From: Rhodoblastus acidophilus
Lineage (GTDB): Bacteria; Pseudomonadota; Alphaproteobacteria; Rhizobiales; Beijerinckiaceae
DNA length: 64,000 nt
Reading direction: 5' to 3'
NCBI RefSeq assembly: GCF_900187365.1
Contig: NZ_FYDG01000002.1
Location: forward strand, 186,001 to 250,000
Shown here: one piece after another, positions 61,695 through 64,000 of the stretch
Layout of the letters: the number at the start of each line of letters is the position of its first letter
Numbering within the stretch: the first letter of the stretch is position 1
Made by a program: the position numbers and the translations under genes
Notes under the pieces: model-generated
Database searches by the model: none
What the model was told of the DNA's origin: nothing
Seen by the model: only the letters and a program-made list of their open reading frames with translations

Positions 61695-62276
61695 ATGATT
61701 ACCGTGATTGAAAAAGCTTCAGGACAAAACCTCACGACGCTGGCGACCGTGCTTGATGAACTCGACGCCAGCATGGACGATAGCGCCCGCCTTGATCGTC
61801 TGATCGCGTCGGTTAGCTCCACCATCGCGCGTTTCTGCAATCGCACGTTCGCCTTGGAGCGCGTCGTGGAAACCTTCGACCTCAGTTTGAGGACGGACAA
61901 GCTCGTCTTGTCGCGCTGGCCTGTCACTGAAGTTGTCTCTGTCATGATCAACGGCGACACGCTGGCCCCGTCCGCTTGGAAGCTGGGTGTTGATGGCGTC
62001 GTCTATCTCGCGTTGCCCTATTTGGGTGTGGTCGAGGTGGATTACCGCGCCGGCTATGTGCTGCCGGATTCGACTGATCGGACGCTGCCCGCTGATATCG
62101 AGCAAGCGGCGCTCAAACTGATCAATCTCGAATGGTCTTCGCGTGGCCGTGACCCGCTGCTGCGCTCCGAGATTGTCGAAGGCATTGGCCGCACCGATTA
62201 CCAAGTCGGCGGCGTCGCCATGCCTGCCGATGTCGCTTCACTGCTTGCGCCCTATGTCCTGCCTGGGGTGGCCTGA
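61695..62276 (+). CDS. Head-tail connector (gp6-like)
   Basis: A 193-residue protein of the phage gp6/head-tail connector type. MITVIEKASGQNLTTLATVL, then SSTIARFCNRTFALERVVET, RWPVTEVVSVMINGD and LPADIEQAALKLINLEWSSR give the usual helical start, beta core and helical end. ATG 61695 (with GAGGA upstream) was chosen over a longer frame whose first 42 codons look random. It follows the capsid by about 140 bp. Confidence 0.82.
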   Translation: MITVIEKASGQNLTTLATVLDELDASMDDSARLDRLIASVSSTIARFCNRTFALERVVETFDLSLRTDKLVLSRWPVTEVVSVMINGDTLAPSAWKLGVDGVVYLALPYLGVVEVDYRAGYVLPDSTDRTLPADIEQAALKLINLEWSSRGRDPLLRSEIVEGIGRTDYQVGGVAMPADVASLLAPYVLPGVA

Positions 62277-62277
62277 C

Positions 62278-62718
62278 ATGCCCTATGCCGCCCCTCGCCA
62301 TTGTCCGCGTGGTCACCCTGCCTTCACTGGCCCTCGCTGTCCTGTCTGTGCCGCTGAAGTTAAGGCAAGGGCAGAAGCGAACCGACCGTCAGCACGCCAG
62401 CGTGGCTATGACACCAAATGGCAGAAGGAGAGCAAGACTTTCCTCGCCCTGCCTGAGAACCGCTATTGCGCCTGTGGCTGTGGCCGCCTCGCTGACATGG
62501 TTGACCACATCAAAGCCCATAAGGGCGACCAGCGGCTGTTCTGGTCCCGCTCGAACTGGCAACCGATGCACCATGGCTGCAACACCCGGAAGGCGATCCG
62601 AGAGGAAGGCGCCTTCGGAAATAGACCGGGGGGTGGGTCGAACATACGAGCGGAGGGGGCGAACCGGCCTATAGGACTTGCGCGCAATATTACGGAAAAC
62701 AGGGGTTTTGAGAAATGA
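62278..62718 (+). CDS. HNH endonuclease
   Basis: A 146-residue phage HNH nuclease. It has zinc-binding CPRGHPAF and GPRCPVCAAE at the front, then the HNH core: DMVDHIKAHKGDQRLFWSR, then NWQPMHHGCNTRKAI. In HK97-type phages an HNH protein helps terminase cut at cos sites, so its place directly before terS is meaningful. It overlaps the terS start by 4 bp. Confidence 0.88.
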   Translation: MPYAAPRHCPRGHPAFTGPRCPVCAAEVKARAEANRPSARQRGYDTKWQKESKTFLALPENRYCACGCGRLADMVDHIKAHKGDQRLFWSRSNWQPMHHGCNTRKAIREEGAFGNRPGGGSNIRAEGANRPIGLARNITENRGFEK

Positions 62719-63128
62719 GAGGCCGGAAGCCGAACCTTGCCGTCATTGAAGGCGGCCTAAATCCGGGCCGTTGCCCTGGCGCTCCGTCCTGGTTGTCGTC
62801 TCAGGCGAAGGCGGAATGGAAGCGCGCCGCTCCGGACCTGAACGCGCGCGGGCTGCTCAAGGTCGAGATGATGGCCACGCTGGAGGCCTACTGTGTCGCC
62901 GCCGGACAGGTGCGCGAATACGAAGAAATCATGCTCCGCGATGGGCGCCTGGTGACTGGCGTTAACGGCGAAAGCAAGACGCATCCTGTCTTCAAGATGC
63001 AATCCGCCGCCATGCGTGAAGCGCGCTTGCTCGCCGCCGAACTTGGCCTGACGCCGCATCGCCGCATGACTGGCAAGCAGGACGAGAAAGACAAGGGTGA
63101 TGGCTGGGACTCCGATCTTCTCGCCTGA
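62715..63128 (+). CDS. terS: Terminase small subunit (P27 family)
   Basis: A 137-residue P27-type small terminase. It begins MRGRKPNLAVIEGG, followed by APSWLSSQAKAEWKRAAPDL, LKVEMMATLEAYCVAAGQVR and a tail RLLAAELGLTPHRR. It recognises DNA for packaging and hands it to TerL. It overlaps the terL start by 29 bp. Confidence 0.92.
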   Translation: MRGRKPNLAVIEGGLNPGRCPGAPSWLSSQAKAEWKRAAPDLNARGLLKVEMMATLEAYCVAAGQVREYEEIMLRDGRLVTGVNGESKTHPVFKMQSAAMREARLLAAELGLTPHRRMTGKQDEKDKGDGWDSDLLA

Positions 63129-64000
63129 TCCTGGGCTTTATCCTGATCCTGATGGCCGCGCCGAACGCATTTGCCGTTTCGTGCGCCGCCTGCGGCTATG
63201 GGAAGGACGATTTGCAGGCGAGCCGTTTAAGCTTTCGCCATTTCAAGAGGCGATCATTCGGCGGATCTATGGCCCGAGCGCGCCAGACGGCGGCCGGCTT
63301 GTGCGGACGGCTTGCATCTGGATACCGCGCGGCAACGCCAAGACGACGCTCGCCAGCGCGCTTGCCCTGGCGCATTTCATGGGACCGGAGGCCGAAGCCG
63401 GCGGGCAGGTTGTGCAGGCCGCCGCCGACCGTGAGAACGCCGGCATCGCCTTCAAGCATTCATGGGAGATGGTGAAGCAGGACCGGGCGCTGTCGGCGCG
63501 CGTCTCGCCTGTTGAAAGCCGCAAGCTGCTGAACCATCCAAAGACCTCCAGCGTGTTGAAGGCCATTTCGTCCGAGGCCTACAGCAAGCACGGCATGAAC
63601 GTCTCTTTCTTCCTGGCGGATGAAGTCCACGCATGGGCGCCAGCGGAGGCGCGCAAGCTGTTTAAGACCGTTCAGGACTCCATGGTGAAGCGGGAACACC
63701 CCTTATCCGTCATCATCTCGACGGCCGGCGAAGGGACCGGCGGGCTTGCCTGGGACCTGTGGGATTACTCGCATAAGGTCGCGAGCGGCGAGATTGAAGA
63801 CCCGAGCTTCGCACCGATCATTTTCGCAGCGCCGGCGGAAGCCGATTGGCGCGACGAAGCCGCATGGCACGCCGCCAACCCGGCGATTGAGGCCGGCTTT
63901 TGCTCGCTGGAAGAATTGCGAATCAAGGCGCGACGGATCGAACATTTTCCTTCCGAGATTGCCGACTTCCGCCGGTTCCACCTCAACCAATGGCAGGAAG
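63100..64000 (+). CDS. terL: Terminase large subunit (3'-truncated by the window)
   Basis: The first 300 codons of a phage terminase ATPase. From ATG 63100 it reads MAGTPIFSPDPGLYPDPDGR. The ATPase A-motif PRGNAKTT is at 76-83 and the B-motif is in VSFFLADEVHAWAPA. LFKTVQDSMVKREHPLSVII and STAGEGTGGLAWDLW follow. The nuclease half lies past the window. The GTG at 63097 is an alternative start. Confidence 0.92.
   Translation, partial: MAGTPIFSPDPGLYPDPDGRAERICRFVRRLRLWEGRFAGEPFKLSPFQEAIIRRIYGPSAPDGGRLVRTACIWIPRGNAKTTLASALALAHFMGPEAEAGGQVVQAAADRENAGIAFKHSWEMVKQDRALSARVSPVESRKLLNHPKTSSVLKAISSEAYSKHGMNVSFFLADEVHAWAPAEARKLFKTVQDSMVKREHPLSVIISTAGEGTGGLAWDLWDYSHKVASGEIEDPSFAPIIFAAPAEADWRDEAAWHAANPAIEAGFCSLEELRIKARRIEHFPSEIADFRRFHLNQWQE

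Larger units (their letters stand above)
49196..64000. mobile_element. Integrated phage-like element at tRNA-Arg (left end to window edge)
   Basis: It begins at a partial tRNA-Arg copy with a tyrosine integrase 170 bp inside. It then carries regulators, a DUF3987 replication protein and an HK97-type head and packaging block. Almost all genes read rightward. The right end lies beyond the window. No tail, lysis or baseplate gene is seen in the 14.8 kb available, so it is either a prophage cut by the window or a phage satellite with its own capsid. Confidence 0.85.

Overview
The window is high-GC DNA from an alphaproteobacterium, most likely a Hyphomicrobiales (Rhizobiales) member near Methylocystaceae/Beijerinckiaceae. 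The placement is inferred from the conserved gene string rplU-rpmA-(GNAT)-obgE-proB-proA-nadD-rsfS-rlmH-envC-ctpA-yibQ-rppH on the minus strand, the split glycine decarboxylase (gcvPA/gcvPB), HWE-type histidine kinases, CheB/CheR fusions and a PHB-depolymerase-type esterase. No rRNA and no CRISPR array was seen.

Layout. 1-8.5 kb: a YpfJ-type metallopeptidase, MutY, a DciA-like protein, a DsbA-like thiol protein, gcvPA-gcvPB and a glycosyltransferase. 8-24 kb: the core minus-strand string named above. It is interrupted by two signalling genes, an HWE kinase (12.9-14.3 kb) and a chemoreceptor with a C-terminal PilZ domain (15.7-18.0 kb). The rplU leader carries a promoter and an attenuator-like terminator. 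24.1-29.6 kb: tRNA-Ser(CGA) followed by island DNA holding a decayed integrase, a serine recombinase-ParB-RepB operon, a small conserved HTH-like gene and a ParD/ParE toxin-antitoxin pair. 29.9-32.2 kb: an esterase, a ribbon-helix-helix regulator and a small secreted lytic-transglycosylase-like protein.

32.7-38.4 kb is the most striking chromosomal locus. A cytosolic group 2-type [NiFe] hydrogenase (small and large subunits), its own maturation endopeptidase and a PAS-PAS-PAS-GGDEF-EAL protein form one tightly packed operon. It looks like a hydrogen sensor wired to cyclic-di-GMP. 38.6-47.8 kb: a flavin disulfide oxidoreductase, a DUF4126 membrane protein, and a divergent signalling cluster made of a CheB-CheR-PAS-HWE kinase, a stand-alone CheB, and a hybrid kinase with a degenerate CheR domain. 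After it come a transporter-gene remnant and a lone XRE regulator.

49.2 kb to the window end is an integrated phage-like element. It starts at a copy of the 3' part of tRNA-Arg(CCG) with a tyrosine integrase beside it. It continues with decayed ParB-like fragments, a small leftward regulatory operon with a palindromic operator, small early genes, MerR-like and AlpA-like regulators, a DUF3987 replication protein with iteron-like repeats, and a head/packaging block: portal, protease-capsid fusion, connector, HNH, TerS, TerL. No tail gene is seen before the window ends. The order and content resemble a capsid-forming phage-inducible island, although a full prophage cannot be excluded from this window.
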